A stretch of DNA of 64,000 nucleotides from Vibrio vulnificus NBRC 15645 = ATCC 27562 (GTDB lineage: Bacteria > Pseudomonadota > Gammaproteobacteria > Enterobacterales > Vibrionaceae), in NCBI RefSeq assembly GCF_002224265.1, contig NZ_CP012882.1:558001-622000 (forward strand), given 5' to 3'. Of this stretch, positions 33,981 through 42,165 are shown piece after piece. The notes beneath the pieces were generated by a model that saw nothing but the letters and a program-made list of their open reading frames with translations, did no database searches and was not told where the DNA came from. Each line of letters opens with the position of its first letter. The first letter of the stretch is position 1. Both the position numbers and the translations under genes were made by a program.

Positions 33981-35948
33981 TTATGGTGTTACCACACCGA
34001 ACCACATGTCGAACTTATCAAAGACCGACATCAGCGTTTGGAACTGTGCCTGGTCAGAGACCTTGAATGAGCCTGCTTTGACCTGATCTTGCAGTGTCGC
34101 TTGCTTGGTCAGCATTTTCTCAAACGCTTGGCGGGTTAAGGTGATGGTTAAATCGGCCTTTTCGAACTGCGTGCCAGAGTAGGATTTCAATACCGAATTG
34201 CTCAGTTCCATCGAGTATTGACCATCACCTTTGACATTGATGTTCACTTTGATATTGAGGCCATTCGCCGCGTCAGGTTTTACCGTCACGCCGAGGTACT
34301 TCATGAACTGATCAAACGGCATGTTCTTGGCAATCGCGGCCGTGTCTGGCGTTGCGACTGGTTTGATGCCTTGGCGCAGCTCTTTCGCGCCACCAAGATA
34401 GTAGTTACGCCAAGGGCCAGATTCTGCCTGATAACCCAACTGCTCCATCGCGTCCGCTTCTAAGTAGCGTGCGTCCATATTGTCTGGGTTGGAGAAGGTC
34501 ACGTTGTTAAGCAGTGTCACCGCCCAGCGGTATTCACCGTTTTTCACTGCTTGCTCAGCCAGTTCTATCACTTTCTCTTCCCCGCCCATCGCTTCAACGT
34601 ATTTTGCGCCTTGTTCACTTGGTGTCAGCGGGTTCAAGTTCGCTGGGTTGCCATCCCACCATGCACCAAAGTAGAAGTCGTACGTCGCGCGAGCATTGTG
34701 CGAGACCGTGCCGTAGTAACCGCGGTTGTACCACTCTTTGCCCAGCGAATCTGGCAGGGTAATTTCTGCTGAAATCTCATTTGGCGTATAGCCTTTATTG
34801 GCAAGACGCAGAGTTTGGTCATGGACAAACTTGTACATGTCGCGGGTTTTCTCAAGCTGAGTTTGGATCTTCTCTTTGCCAAAGGTTGGCCAGTGGTGAG
34901 AGGCGATCATGGTATCGGCCTTATCACCGTAGGTTTTTAGCGCTTGGTCAACGTACTCAGCCCAAGAAGAAGCATCACGCGTTTTCGCCCCACGCAGTGT
35001 CGAGATGTTGTGGATAGTGTGCGTCATCACTTCCGCCGCCATCATGGTTTTGTATTGTGGGAAGTAGAACATAAATTCCGAGGGAGCTTCGGATTCTTGC
35101 GCCATGATCACTTCCAGCTCCACGCCATCGACCGCCATTTTTTGCCCGGTGATATTGGCAATGTGCGTTGGTTTCACGATGCCTGGCGCACCGGATGAGG
35201 TGGTTTTACCCAAACCGCCGTCCACTTGCCCTTGGCTACTCGCTTCAAGCAAGTTGCCATACATGTAAGAAGCGCGACGCGACATGGTGTTGCCTGCCAT
35301 TAAGTTCTCGGCAATCGAGTGAGAGAAGAAGCCCTCTGGTGCAAGAATATCGACTTTACCAGCATCAATATCTTCTTGGCTGGTGATGCCAAGGATGCCA
35401 CCAAAGTGGTCAACGTGTGAGTGGGTGAAAATCACACCGGTTACTGGCGCATCTTCCACTTTGTCACGCAGCAATTTCAGGCCAGCCGCTGCGGTTTCTG
35501 GTGAAATGAGTGGGTCGATCACGACCCAACCTTTGTCACCACGGATAAAGGTCATCACCGAGAGATCAAAACCGCGCACTTGGTAAATGCCCTCTTTCAC
35601 TTTAAACAAGCCATCGATGTTGTTCAGTTTTGCTTGGCGCAGCAGTGAAGGGTTGACGGTTTGAATGTTCTTCTCTTGTTCAACAAAGTCGTATTTGCTG
35701 AAGTCCCAAATCACATTGCCTTTGGCGTCTTTGATGGTTTTTTCTGGCCACGTGGCAATGTAGCCGCGCGAGGCATCTTCAAAATCACTTTGATTGGCGA
35801 AGTCGAGGTAGCTTTTGAGTTGGTTATTTTTCTCGATGGTGAATGAAGACGCTTGTTTAGGCTCACTGCTGGTTGGGGCTGCGAACGTCAGCGCTGGGGA
35901 TAGAGTGGCGATAATCGCTAGCGATACAATCGATTTTTGAAGTTTCAT
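33981..35948 (-). CDS. Alkyl (linear primary) sulfatase, SdsA-like metallo-beta-lactamase fold
   Basis: The 655-residue protein has a signal peptide (to about TFA-A) and a metallo-beta-lactamase-type zinc motif THSHVDHFGG near residue 175. It also has further metal ligands in AAEVMTHTIHN and ASHHWPTFG, and a C-terminal SCP2-like domain (NVKGDGQYSMELSNSVLKSY) that binds aliphatic chains. It hydrolyses alkyl sulfates such as dodecyl sulfate to alcohol and sulfate in the periplasm. GAGAGAG precedes the start. A LysR-type regulator is encoded just upstream on the same strand. Confidence 0.93.
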   Translation of the reverse strand: MKLQKSIVSLAIIATLSPALTFAAPTSSEPKQASSFTIEKNNQLKSYLDFANQSDFEDASRGYIATWPEKTIKDAKGNVIWDFSKYDFVEQEKNIQTVNPSLLRQAKLNNIDGLFKVKEGIYQVRGFDLSVMTFIRGDKGWVVIDPLISPETAAAGLKLLRDKVEDAPVTGVIFTHSHVDHFGGILGITSQEDIDAGKVDILAPEGFFSHSIAENLMAGNTMSRRASYMYGNLLEASSQGQVDGGLGKTTSSGAPGIVKPTHIANITGQKMAVDGVELEVIMAQESEAPSEFMFYFPQYKTMMAAEVMTHTIHNISTLRGAKTRDASSWAEYVDQALKTYGDKADTMIASHHWPTFGKEKIQTQLEKTRDMYKFVHDQTLRLANKGYTPNEISAEITLPDSLGKEWYNRGYYGTVSHNARATYDFYFGAWWDGNPANLNPLTPSEQGAKYVEAMGGEEKVIELAEQAVKNGEYRWAVTLLNNVTFSNPDNMDARYLEADAMEQLGYQAESGPWRNYYLGGAKELRQGIKPVATPDTAAIAKNMPFDQFMKYLGVTVKPDAANGLNIKVNINVKGDGQYSMELSNSVLKSYSGTQFEKADLTITLTRQAFEKMLTKQATLQDQVKAGSFKVSDQAQFQTLMSVFDKFDMWFGVVTP

Positions 35949-36082
35949 TGTTTATCTCTCTCTTATAGCGGCGCGTTGAGCGACCGTCGTTAAGGAGAGA
36001 TTAATGAGTGCGGATTAAACAATCGATAGACTAAACCTGAAAAGTAAATTTAGTTTTATTTAATCCATTTTGGCTTTAGCCT

Positions 36083-36991
36083 TCAGTTTCGTTCACGAAA
36101 TGTCGCGGTTACTTGCATCAGGGCGCTCTTAAGCCATTGATGTCCCGAATCTTGTTGTTGGCTATGGTGCCATGTCATGTAGATAGGCAACTTATTTAGC
36201 TTAAAGGGCAGCGGCATTACCTGCAGTTGGTGCGCTTTGGCCATCAAATCGGCATGCCATTGGCCAGTAACGCAGATCCAATCGGTTTGTGCTGCCATCA
36301 TGATGGCGTTGCAGCTGGAACCCGTTTTATAGGCGATGTTTCTCTGTGGTTGTGGCTCCAGCGCCAGTGAGTCCACGATGTCTTGGTTTTGCCTTTTGGT
36401 TTCCCACAATAAGTGCTGCTCGGCAAAAAACTGTTGATGAGTGATGGCGTTTTGAATGCGTGGATGATCTTGTCGGCACACCATCACCAAAGGCAGTTCG
36501 AACAACAACTCGTTGTGATACCCGTGTTCATCAAACGGCACTGTGGCGAGAATCATGTCCACTTTGCGGGTACGCAAATCCGCTTGGCGATCGCGCTCGT
36601 CTAAATGTTCGACATCGGTACAGAGCTTGACGTTTGGAGCGTGCTGCGTGAGGTGATCGATCAAGGGAGGCAGCAGCATTAAATCGATGTCTTTATGACT
36701 GGAGAGACGAAAAGTGCGATGGCTGGTGTCAGGATTAAACTGCTGACGGGATTTCGCGCCGTTAAGCAGCAGGCTAAGTGGCTCTTGGATTTCAGCATGC
36801 AGCTCAATAGCAAAATTCGTTGGCGTAATGCCCCTACCTTGGCGAATAAAGAGCGGATCTTGGTACTGCTCGCGCAAGCGATTCAGGGCGTGGCTGACCG
36901 CTGGTGCGGTAATGCCAAGCGTCTCTGCCGCTTCGTTTACGCTGCGCGTTTTCATCACCACATCAAAGGTTTTCAGTAAGTTTAGATCCAT
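36083..36991 (-). CDS. LysR-family transcriptional regulator
   Basis: The start MDLNLLKTFDVVMKTRSVNE at 36991 has AACGAG 6 nt before it. In-frame ATGs upstream at 36997 and 37033 are less likely. The 302-residue protein has the LysR HTH (EAAETLGITAPAVSHALNRL) and the NodD/SyrM-like effector domain (SSHKDIDLMLLPPLIDHLTQ; WICVTGQWHADLMAK). It lies 134 nt upstream of the alkylsulfatase gene in the same direction and may control it. Confidence 0.92.
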   Translation of the reverse strand: MDLNLLKTFDVVMKTRSVNEAAETLGITAPAVSHALNRLREQYQDPLFIRQGRGITPTNFAIELHAEIQEPLSLLLNGAKSRQQFNPDTSHRTFRLSSHKDIDLMLLPPLIDHLTQHAPNVKLCTDVEHLDERDRQADLRTRKVDMILATVPFDEHGYHNELLFELPLVMVCRQDHPRIQNAITHQQFFAEQHLLWETKRQNQDIVDSLALEPQPQRNIAYKTGSSCNAIMMAAQTDWICVTGQWHADLMAKAHQLQVMPLPFKLNKLPIYMTWHHSQQQDSGHQWLKSALMQVTATFRERN

Positions 36992-37243
36992 TGTCATCTC
37001 GTTAGGTGCCCATCTTGTGCATCGACCAAACACTGATTTTTACCGATTCACCCGTTTGGCTCAAGTGATGTTCGGTGAGCACAAAACCTATTTCTAAAGT
37101 TGGTGGGCCACTTCAATTCCTCTAAACACGCCAAATTAAATATATAAGCAAATTATATAAATATTTATCCATTGCAAGATGTAATCCTGACAACAAAAAA
37201 TTGTTACCTTTCTCAGGGCATTTTTTATTGCGCTGAGTAAATT

Positions 37244-37339
37244 ATGACCTTACTATCGCATCGCTTCTTGATGATAGCCAATCCGAGTACATCACAGCTG
37301 TTTATGTGGCAAGGCGATAGAGCAACTATCCAAGAGTGA
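37244..37339 (+). CDS. Possible leader peptide upstream of the decarboxylase
   Basis: A short ORF of 31 codons begins MTLLSHRFLMIANPSTSQLF and ends at TGA 37337-37339, about 97 nt before the decarboxylase start. The ribosome-binding site is weak (TGAG). In enteric bacteria a translated leader (SpeFL) senses ornithine upstream of speF. This peptide is not obviously similar to SpeFL, so the role is inferred from position and from the hairpins that follow. Confidence 0.3.
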   Translation: MTLLSHRFLMIANPSTSQLFMWQGDRATIQE

Positions 37340-37373
37340 CTTTGACGGCGCACCAGCGCTTTTATTGACGCTC

Positions 37374-37412
37374 CACTTTTCATACCCACTCATCTCTTAT
37401 GTATGAAAAGTG
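37374..37412 (+). promoter_or_regulatory. 12-bp hairpin before the decarboxylase gene
   Basis: CACTTTTCATAC (37374-37385) and GTATGAAAAGTG (37401-37412) are perfectly complementary with a 15-nt loop. It ends about 15 nt before the GGAGG ribosome-binding site and has no T run, so it is more likely a translational or processing element than a terminator. Confidence 0.55.
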
Positions 37413-37435
37413 CCCCATTACTTTGGAGGTTTGCT

Positions 37436-38635
37436 ATGGCACATTCACAATCTATTTCTGATATTCATTCACTAACTTCACCAGTGCTAAGCGCAGAAGA
37501 AATCCATTTGATCGAAGCGTCGGTTGAGCAATTTGGTGCGCCACTATTGTTATTGGACTGCGATGTGATTCGTCAGCAGTACCGCGCTTTGAAAAACGCT
37601 CTGCCAAATGTGACCCTGCACTACGCATTGAAACCGCTGCCACACCCTGTGGTGGTTCGTACTCTGTTGGCGGAAGGCGCCAGTTTTGACCTTGCAACAA
37701 CAGGTGAAGTTGAGTTGGTCGCCTCTGAAGGCGTGCCAGCAGAACTCACTATCCATACTCACCCAATCAAGCGTGATGCCGACATCCGCGATGCACTGGC
37801 TTACGGCTGCAACGTGTTTGTGGTGGATAACTTGAATGAGCTAGAGAAATTCAAAGCTTATCGCGATGAAGTGGAATTGCTGGTGCGTTTGAGCTTCCGT
37901 AACTCTGAAGCGTTTGCCGATTTGTCGAAGAAGTTTGGTTGTTCACCAGAGCAGGCATTAGTGATCATCGAAACGGCGAAAGAGTGGAATATTCGCATCA
38001 AAGGTTTGTCGTTCCATGTGGGCTCACAAACCACTAACCCAAACAAGTATGTTGAAGCGATCCACACTTGTCGTCATGTGATGGAACAGGTGGTTGAACG
38101 CGGCTTACCAGCGTTGAGCACACTCGATATTGGTGGTGGCTTCCCTGTGAACTACACTCAGCAAGTGATGCCGATTGATCAGTTCTGCGCGCCAATTAAT
38201 GAAGCGCTAAGCTTGTTGCCAGAAACGGTCCACGTTTTGGCTGAACCGGGTCGCTTTATCTGTGCACCTGCGGTGACCAGTGTGGCTTCAGTGATGGGTC
38301 AAGCAGAGCGTGAAGGGCAAATCTGGTACTACTTGGATGACGGTATTTATGGCTCGTTCAGTGGCTTGATGTTTGACGATGCGCGTTATCCGCTCACCAC
38401 CATCAAACAAGGTGGCGAGCTGATCCCAAGTGTGCTTTCTGGCCCAACGTGCGACAGCGTGGATGTGATTGCAGAAAACATTCTGCTGCCAAAATTGAAC
38501 AACGGTGATTTGGTGATTGGCCGTACCATGGGTGCCTACACCAGTGCAACGGCGACCGATTTTAACTTCTTTAAACGCGCTCAAACCATTGCGTTGAATG
38601 AAATTGTTGCAAGCAGCGAACGCATGATTGGCTAA
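37436..38635 (+). CDS. Lysine/ornithine decarboxylase (alpha/beta-barrel, fold type III)
   Basis: The start at 37436 (MAHSQSISDIHSLTSPVLSA) follows GGAGGTTTGCT. The 399-residue PLP enzyme has LHYALKPLPHP with PLP-binding K66, the glycine loop LDIGGGFPVNY, HVLAEPGRFIC, and the second-subunit active-site motif GPTCDSVDVI near 340. These mark eukaryotic-ornithine-decarboxylase-like enzymes. V. vulnificus has a structurally characterised member that uses both lysine and ornithine, making cadaverine and putrescine. The gene stands alone with a terminator and a long, structured leader. Confidence 0.93.
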   Translation: MAHSQSISDIHSLTSPVLSAEEIHLIEASVEQFGAPLLLLDCDVIRQQYRALKNALPNVTLHYALKPLPHPVVVRTLLAEGASFDLATTGEVELVASEGVPAELTIHTHPIKRDADIRDALAYGCNVFVVDNLNELEKFKAYRDEVELLVRLSFRNSEAFADLSKKFGCSPEQALVIIETAKEWNIRIKGLSFHVGSQTTNPNKYVEAIHTCRHVMEQVVERGLPALSTLDIGGGFPVNYTQQVMPIDQFCAPINEALSLLPETVHVLAEPGRFICAPAVTSVASVMGQAEREGQIWYYLDDGIYGSFSGLMFDDARYPLTTIKQGGELIPSVLSGPTCDSVDVIAENILLPKLNNGDLVIGRTMGAYTSATATDFNFFKRAQTIALNEIVASSERMIG

Positions 38636-38659
38636 GCCAAACACACTCGAATATCAAAG

Positions 38660-38684
38660 ACGCTCACTTCGGTGGGCGTTTTTA
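38660..38684 (+). terminator. Terminator of the decarboxylase gene
   Basis: ACGCTCAC (38660-38667), tetraloop TTCG, GTGGGCGT (38672-38679) with one G-T pair, then a T run. Confidence 0.88.
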
Positions 38685-38949
38685 CTTTTGAGTGGATTCA
38701 ATGCTACTTGCTTGACCTGTTCCAAGCGTGCGTAAAAACAGTTTGGAAAATTCACAGAAAATGTGGCCTCTGCTGTTGGCCACGCCAAAGGGGTTTCTAC
38801 ATGGTGCGGTTGCCGATGTGCGTAGGGCATTTATTGTTTGGTGATACAAAGTGCAGCAAAAAGTGACTGAACGCAAACCCAGATGGTATGCATTCTTTTG
38901 ACCATGACCAACAACTGCTAAACTGCGGCCATATTTACAAAATTGCCAA

Positions 38950-39729
38950 ATGAAACGTATGACATCCAACGAGCGCCGCGACGCGATTCTTAAACATATT
39001 CAGCAACATCAAAGTGGTTCGGTGAACGACTTTGCGGTGAAGTATCAGGTTTCTGAAGTGACGATTCGTAATGATCTCAATATCTTAGAGAAAAAAGGTT
39101 GTGTTACGCGCTGCTATGGTGGGGCGATGATCAACGCCCAATTCGCCTTTGATAAGCCGCTTCAGGATAAAAAACAGATCAATCAAGACATCAAAAGCTT
39201 GTTAGGCCAATACGCCGCTTCTCTGGTGGAAGATGGCGATACCTTGATTTTGGATTCCGGTTCAACCACGGAGCAAATCGCTTTCCATTTAACGGAAAAA
39301 CAGCACCTAAAAGTGATGACCAATGCCATCAACATTGCCTACCACTTAGCTAACCGTGACAACATCGAAGTGATTGTCACGGGCGGTTTAATGCGCAAAA
39401 ACTCCTATTCCTTGCATGGCGAATCGGGTGAGGCATTGCTGGGGCAATTTCGCTTCAACAAACTGTTCTTAGGGGTTGATGGTTTTGACAAACTGGCGGG
39501 GGTGACAACGCCGCATTCTGGCGAAGCCAGCATTAACCGCAGAATGGTTGAGGCTGCACAAATGGTTATTGCGGTTACCGATTCAAGCAAATTTGATCGG
39601 CAAAGTTTTTGTCTCATTGCTCGCCCAGAGCAACTGGATATGCTGATCACCGACAGTGGCATCCCCGAAGATTACCACCGAGAACTCACCGAAATGGGGG
39701 TGGATGTTCGCCTTGTAGACCTGCTGTAA
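38950..39729 (+). CDS. DeoR-family regulator, AgaR-like (first copy)
   Basis: The 259-residue regulator has an N-terminal DeoR HTH (VNDFAVKYQVSEVTIRNDLN) and the sugar-phosphate-binding domain with DGDTLILDSGSTTEQIAFHL, GVDGFDKLAGVTTP and VTDSSKFDRQSFCLIA. It is similar throughout to the second DeoR gene 330 nt downstream, indicating a tandem duplication. It has its own terminator overlapping its stop. It probably represses the amino-sugar operon or its paralogue in response to a sugar phosphate. The start could also be the Met nine bases later (MTSNERR), which matches the paralogue. Confidence 0.88.
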   Translation: MKRMTSNERRDAILKHIQQHQSGSVNDFAVKYQVSEVTIRNDLNILEKKGCVTRCYGGAMINAQFAFDKPLQDKKQINQDIKSLLGQYAASLVEDGDTLILDSGSTTEQIAFHLTEKQHLKVMTNAINIAYHLANRDNIEVIVTGGLMRKNSYSLHGESGEALLGQFRFNKLFLGVDGFDKLAGVTTPHSGEASINRRMVEAAQMVIAVTDSSKFDRQSFCLIARPEQLDMLITDSGIPEDYHRELTEMGVDVRLVDLL

Positions 39730-39744
39730 AGCAGGTTTATTTTT
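39719..39744 (+). terminator. Terminator overlapping the first AgaR-like stop codon
   Basis: ACCTGCT (39719-39725), loop GTAA, AGCAGGT (39730-39736), then TTATTTTT. The stop codon TAA (39727-39729) lies in the loop. Confidence 0.75.
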
Positions 39745-39819
39745 CTCTCAATTTCACAAAGTGTGATCTTACGCAGGTCGCGATGTGAAATCCTGCTGCT
39801 ATTTTGACCAACCCTCTCT

Positions 39820-40051
39820 CTTTCACTTTCATTTCTCCGTTTTTCTTATTTTCCTTACGTTTGGTGGGTTTTTCTGCCGTTTGAGTGAAAGTAAAGTCTT
39901 TCACTTTGTGTGAATCGAAAGGTTTTTTGACTTGAAAACGAAAGGTTATCCACTGTGATCTCCCTTTCACTTTTCATTTTTTAGCCCTGTTTTAATAACA
40001 ACGAAAAGAGAGCGAAAGCTTTCTGATGGCAAATGAAAGGTAACGAAAGGC
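39820..40051 (+). promoter_or_regulatory. Array of CTTTC/GAAAG motifs, candidate AgaR operators
   Basis: Between the two regulator genes CTTTC or GAAAG occurs at least eight times. Examples are CTTTCACTTTCATTTC (39820-39835), a perfect inverted repeat AGTGAAAG-N6-CTTTCACT (39884-39905), direct repeats CGAAAGGTT (39916 and 39939), and GAAAGG-TAA-CGAAAGG just before the second regulator. AgaR-type regulators in enteric bacteria bind clusters of CTTTC-like repeats. Confidence 0.6.
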
Positions 40052-40060
40052 GAGTAAGTG

Positions 40061-40849
40061 ATGACCAGTGCAGAGCGTAGACAACGAATTATGTCTCACA
40101 TCCGACAACACGGCAGTGGCAAAGTCGACGATTTTGCTTTGGCGTTTAATGTGTCGGCGGTCACCATTCGTCATGATCTCAATCTCTTGGAAAAAGAGGG
40201 ATGCGTTTTCCGCTGTTATGGTGGTGCCAACCTCAATCCCAACTTTGCTTTCGACCAGCCGCTTTATCGCAAAGATCAAATCAATCGCGATATCAAACAG
40301 ATGATTGCTTATGCCGCCGCGCAACTGATTGGGGATGGCGAGGCGATCATTTTGGACTCCGGCTCCACCATCGCTTTGATGCCTCAGCACCTTACCCAGA
40401 AAAAATTGGTGGTGATGACCAACGCCCTCAACACCGCCTACCAACTGAGTCACAACGACAATGTGGAATTGCACGTCATTGGCGGCAGTCTGCGCCGTGC
40501 TTCATGCTCGCTGACAGGGCATCACGGTGAGCAGCAGATCCGCACTTACCTGTTCGACAAATTGTTTTTAGGCGTGGATGGCTTTGATTTGCAAGCGGGC
40601 ATTACCACGCCGGACAACCACGAAGCGCAAGTGAACCGCGCGATGTGCGATGTGGCGAGACAAGTTATTGCGGTGACCGACTCGAGCAAATTTGGCCGCA
40701 AAAGCTTTTGCATGATCCGCGCTGCCAACCAAATCGATGTGTTGGTGACGGACAGCCACATTCCTCATGCCACCCATGAAGCGCTTCTTGCGATGGGGGT
40801 TGCAGTGATTCTCGCCGACCAAATGGCGCCAAACCGTAAGTTGAACTAG
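40061..40849 (+). CDS. agaR: DeoR-family regulator, AgaR-like (second copy)
   Basis: The ATG at 40061 (MTSAERRQRIMSHIRQHGSG) is preferred over the GTG three bases earlier. The 262-residue protein has the DeoR HTH (VDDFALAFNVSAVTIRHDLN) and effector domain (IILDSGSTIALMPQHL, GVDGFDLQAGITTPDNHEAQ). It lies 8 nt before agaZ and is the first gene of the catabolic operon, preceded by the CTTTC/GAAAG array. It is the likely local repressor, relieved by an amino-sugar phosphate. It is closely similar to the gene at 38950. Confidence 0.9.
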   Translation: MTSAERRQRIMSHIRQHGSGKVDDFALAFNVSAVTIRHDLNLLEKEGCVFRCYGGANLNPNFAFDQPLYRKDQINRDIKQMIAYAAAQLIGDGEAIILDSGSTIALMPQHLTQKKLVVMTNALNTAYQLSHNDNVELHVIGGSLRRASCSLTGHHGEQQIRTYLFDKLFLGVDGFDLQAGITTPDNHEAQVNRAMCDVARQVIAVTDSSKFGRKSFCMIRAANQIDVLVTDSHIPHATHEALLAMGVAVILADQMAPNRKLN

Positions 40850-40857
40850 GACCAAAC

Positions 40858-42165
40858 ATGAAAACGCTACTTTCTTTAATTCAGCAACACAAACAAGGCC
40901 ACGCGAAGGGAATTTACTCGGTGTGTTCCGCGCATCCTTTGGTGTTGGAAGCGGCGATAAAACAAGCGGCGCGTGATGGTCAGTTGGTGCTGATTGAAGC
41001 AACCTCAAACCAAGTAAACCAGTTTGGCGGCTACACCGGGATGACACCACAAGTGTTTGCCGACTACGTAATGACCTTAGCGGAGCGTTTGAATTTTCCG
41101 AAAACGCGTTTGGTGCTGGGGGGAGACCACCTTGGCCCAAACTGTTGGCAGCATCTACCTGCAAGACAAGCGATGGAGTACTCCACGCAACTGATTCACG
41201 ATTACGTGATGGCGGGTTTTAACAAAATTCATCTCGATTGCTCCATGGCGTGTGAAGGCGATGCCATTCCCCTCAGTGAGCAAGTGATGGCCGAGCGCGC
41301 TGCGCAGCTCTGTTTAGTTGCTGAGCAAGCATGGCAAGCGCGTGGTGGCGAAGCGCCTTTGTATGTCGTGGGGACGGAAGTGCCAACCCCGGGCGGCGCG
41401 TTGGAATCGCTGCAAGAACACGAGTTGCAAGTGACCAAACCAGGGCAAGCTTTGGCGACGCTGGACGCGCATCACCAAGCGTTCAGTGATTTAGGCTTGG
41501 GTTACGTGTGGCCTCGCGTGATTGGTTTGGTGGTGCAGCCAGGGGTGGAGTTTGATCACCACCATGTGCATCACTACCAAAGTGATAAAGCACAAGCCCT
41601 GAGCCAGCTTATCGACACTCAGCCGCATTTGGTGTTTGAAGCGCACTCAACCGATTACCAAAATCCGGTGGCTTATCATGAGCTTGTTCGTGATCACTTT
41701 GCGATTTTGAAAGTGGGCCCAGCATTAACGTTTGCGTTGCGTGAAGCGCTATTTGCGCTCGATCGCGCTGAAAAAGAGTGGCTGGGTGTTCATCAAGCCT
41801 CACACCTACGTGACACCATTGAACAAGTAATGCATGAGCAGCCCAACTATTGGCGTTCTCATTATCAAAGCCAAGGCCATCAACAGTTTCTTGATTGCAA
41901 TTACAGCTTGAGCGACCGCATTCGCTACTACTGGACACACCCAGCTGTGCAAGCGGCGCAACAAGCGATGTTTACGCACCTTATTTCCCAGCCTCTGCCA
42001 ACAACGCTGCTGAGCCAATATTTGCCAGCGCAGGCACGAGCGATTGCCCAGAACCAGATTTGTAACCATCCCGCTGACATCATCATTCACAAAATTATGG
42101 AGGTCACGCAGCTCTATTCCGACGCGTGTTACCACAATGCAGCGGTATGCAAGGAGACCATCTAA
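40858..42165 (+). CDS. agaZ: Tagatose-bisphosphate aldolase subunit, GatZ/KbaZ family
   Basis: The 435-residue protein matches the non-catalytic KbaZ/GatZ subunit that stabilises the class II aldolase KbaY: GHAKGIYSVCSAHPLVLEAA at the front, RLVLGGDHLGPNCW, HLDCSMACEGDAIPLSE, VVGTEVPTPGGA and VFEAHSTDYQN. The KbaY partner is the last gene of the operon. Starts after AGGACC. It shares one base with the next start (TAATG). Confidence 0.93.
   Translation: MKTLLSLIQQHKQGHAKGIYSVCSAHPLVLEAAIKQAARDGQLVLIEATSNQVNQFGGYTGMTPQVFADYVMTLAERLNFPKTRLVLGGDHLGPNCWQHLPARQAMEYSTQLIHDYVMAGFNKIHLDCSMACEGDAIPLSEQVMAERAAQLCLVAEQAWQARGGEAPLYVVGTEVPTPGGALESLQEHELQVTKPGQALATLDAHHQAFSDLGLGYVWPRVIGLVVQPGVEFDHHHVHHYQSDKAQALSQLIDTQPHLVFEAHSTDYQNPVAYHELVRDHFAILKVGPALTFALREALFALDRAEKEWLGVHQASHLRDTIEQVMHEQPNYWRSHYQSQGHQQFLDCNYSLSDRIRYYWTHPAVQAAQQAMFTHLISQPLPTTLLSQYLPAQARAIAQNQICNHPADIIIHKIMEVTQLYSDACYHNAAVCKETI

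Larger units (their letters stand above)
36992..37435 (+). promoter_or_regulatory. Long leader region of the lysine/ornithine decarboxylase gene
   Basis: This stretch of about 440 nt holds an AT-rich promoter-like part (37130-37200), a 31-codon leader ORF (37244-37339), a small GC hairpin (37348-37359, followed by TTTTATT) and a 12-bp perfect stem (37374-37385 / 37401-37412), then GGAGG before the gene. The order short ORF, hairpins, gene resembles an attenuator. Confidence 0.45.

Noticed and set aside
39950-39975. CRP site (TGTGATCTCCCTTTCA) before the second AgaR-like gene
   Set aside because: Only the left half matches TGTGA; the right half is better explained by the CTTTC array.
39992-40474. 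160-codon minus-strand frame across the second AgaR-like gene start
   Set aside because: It runs through the operator array and the antisense of a conserved HTH, so it is not coding.
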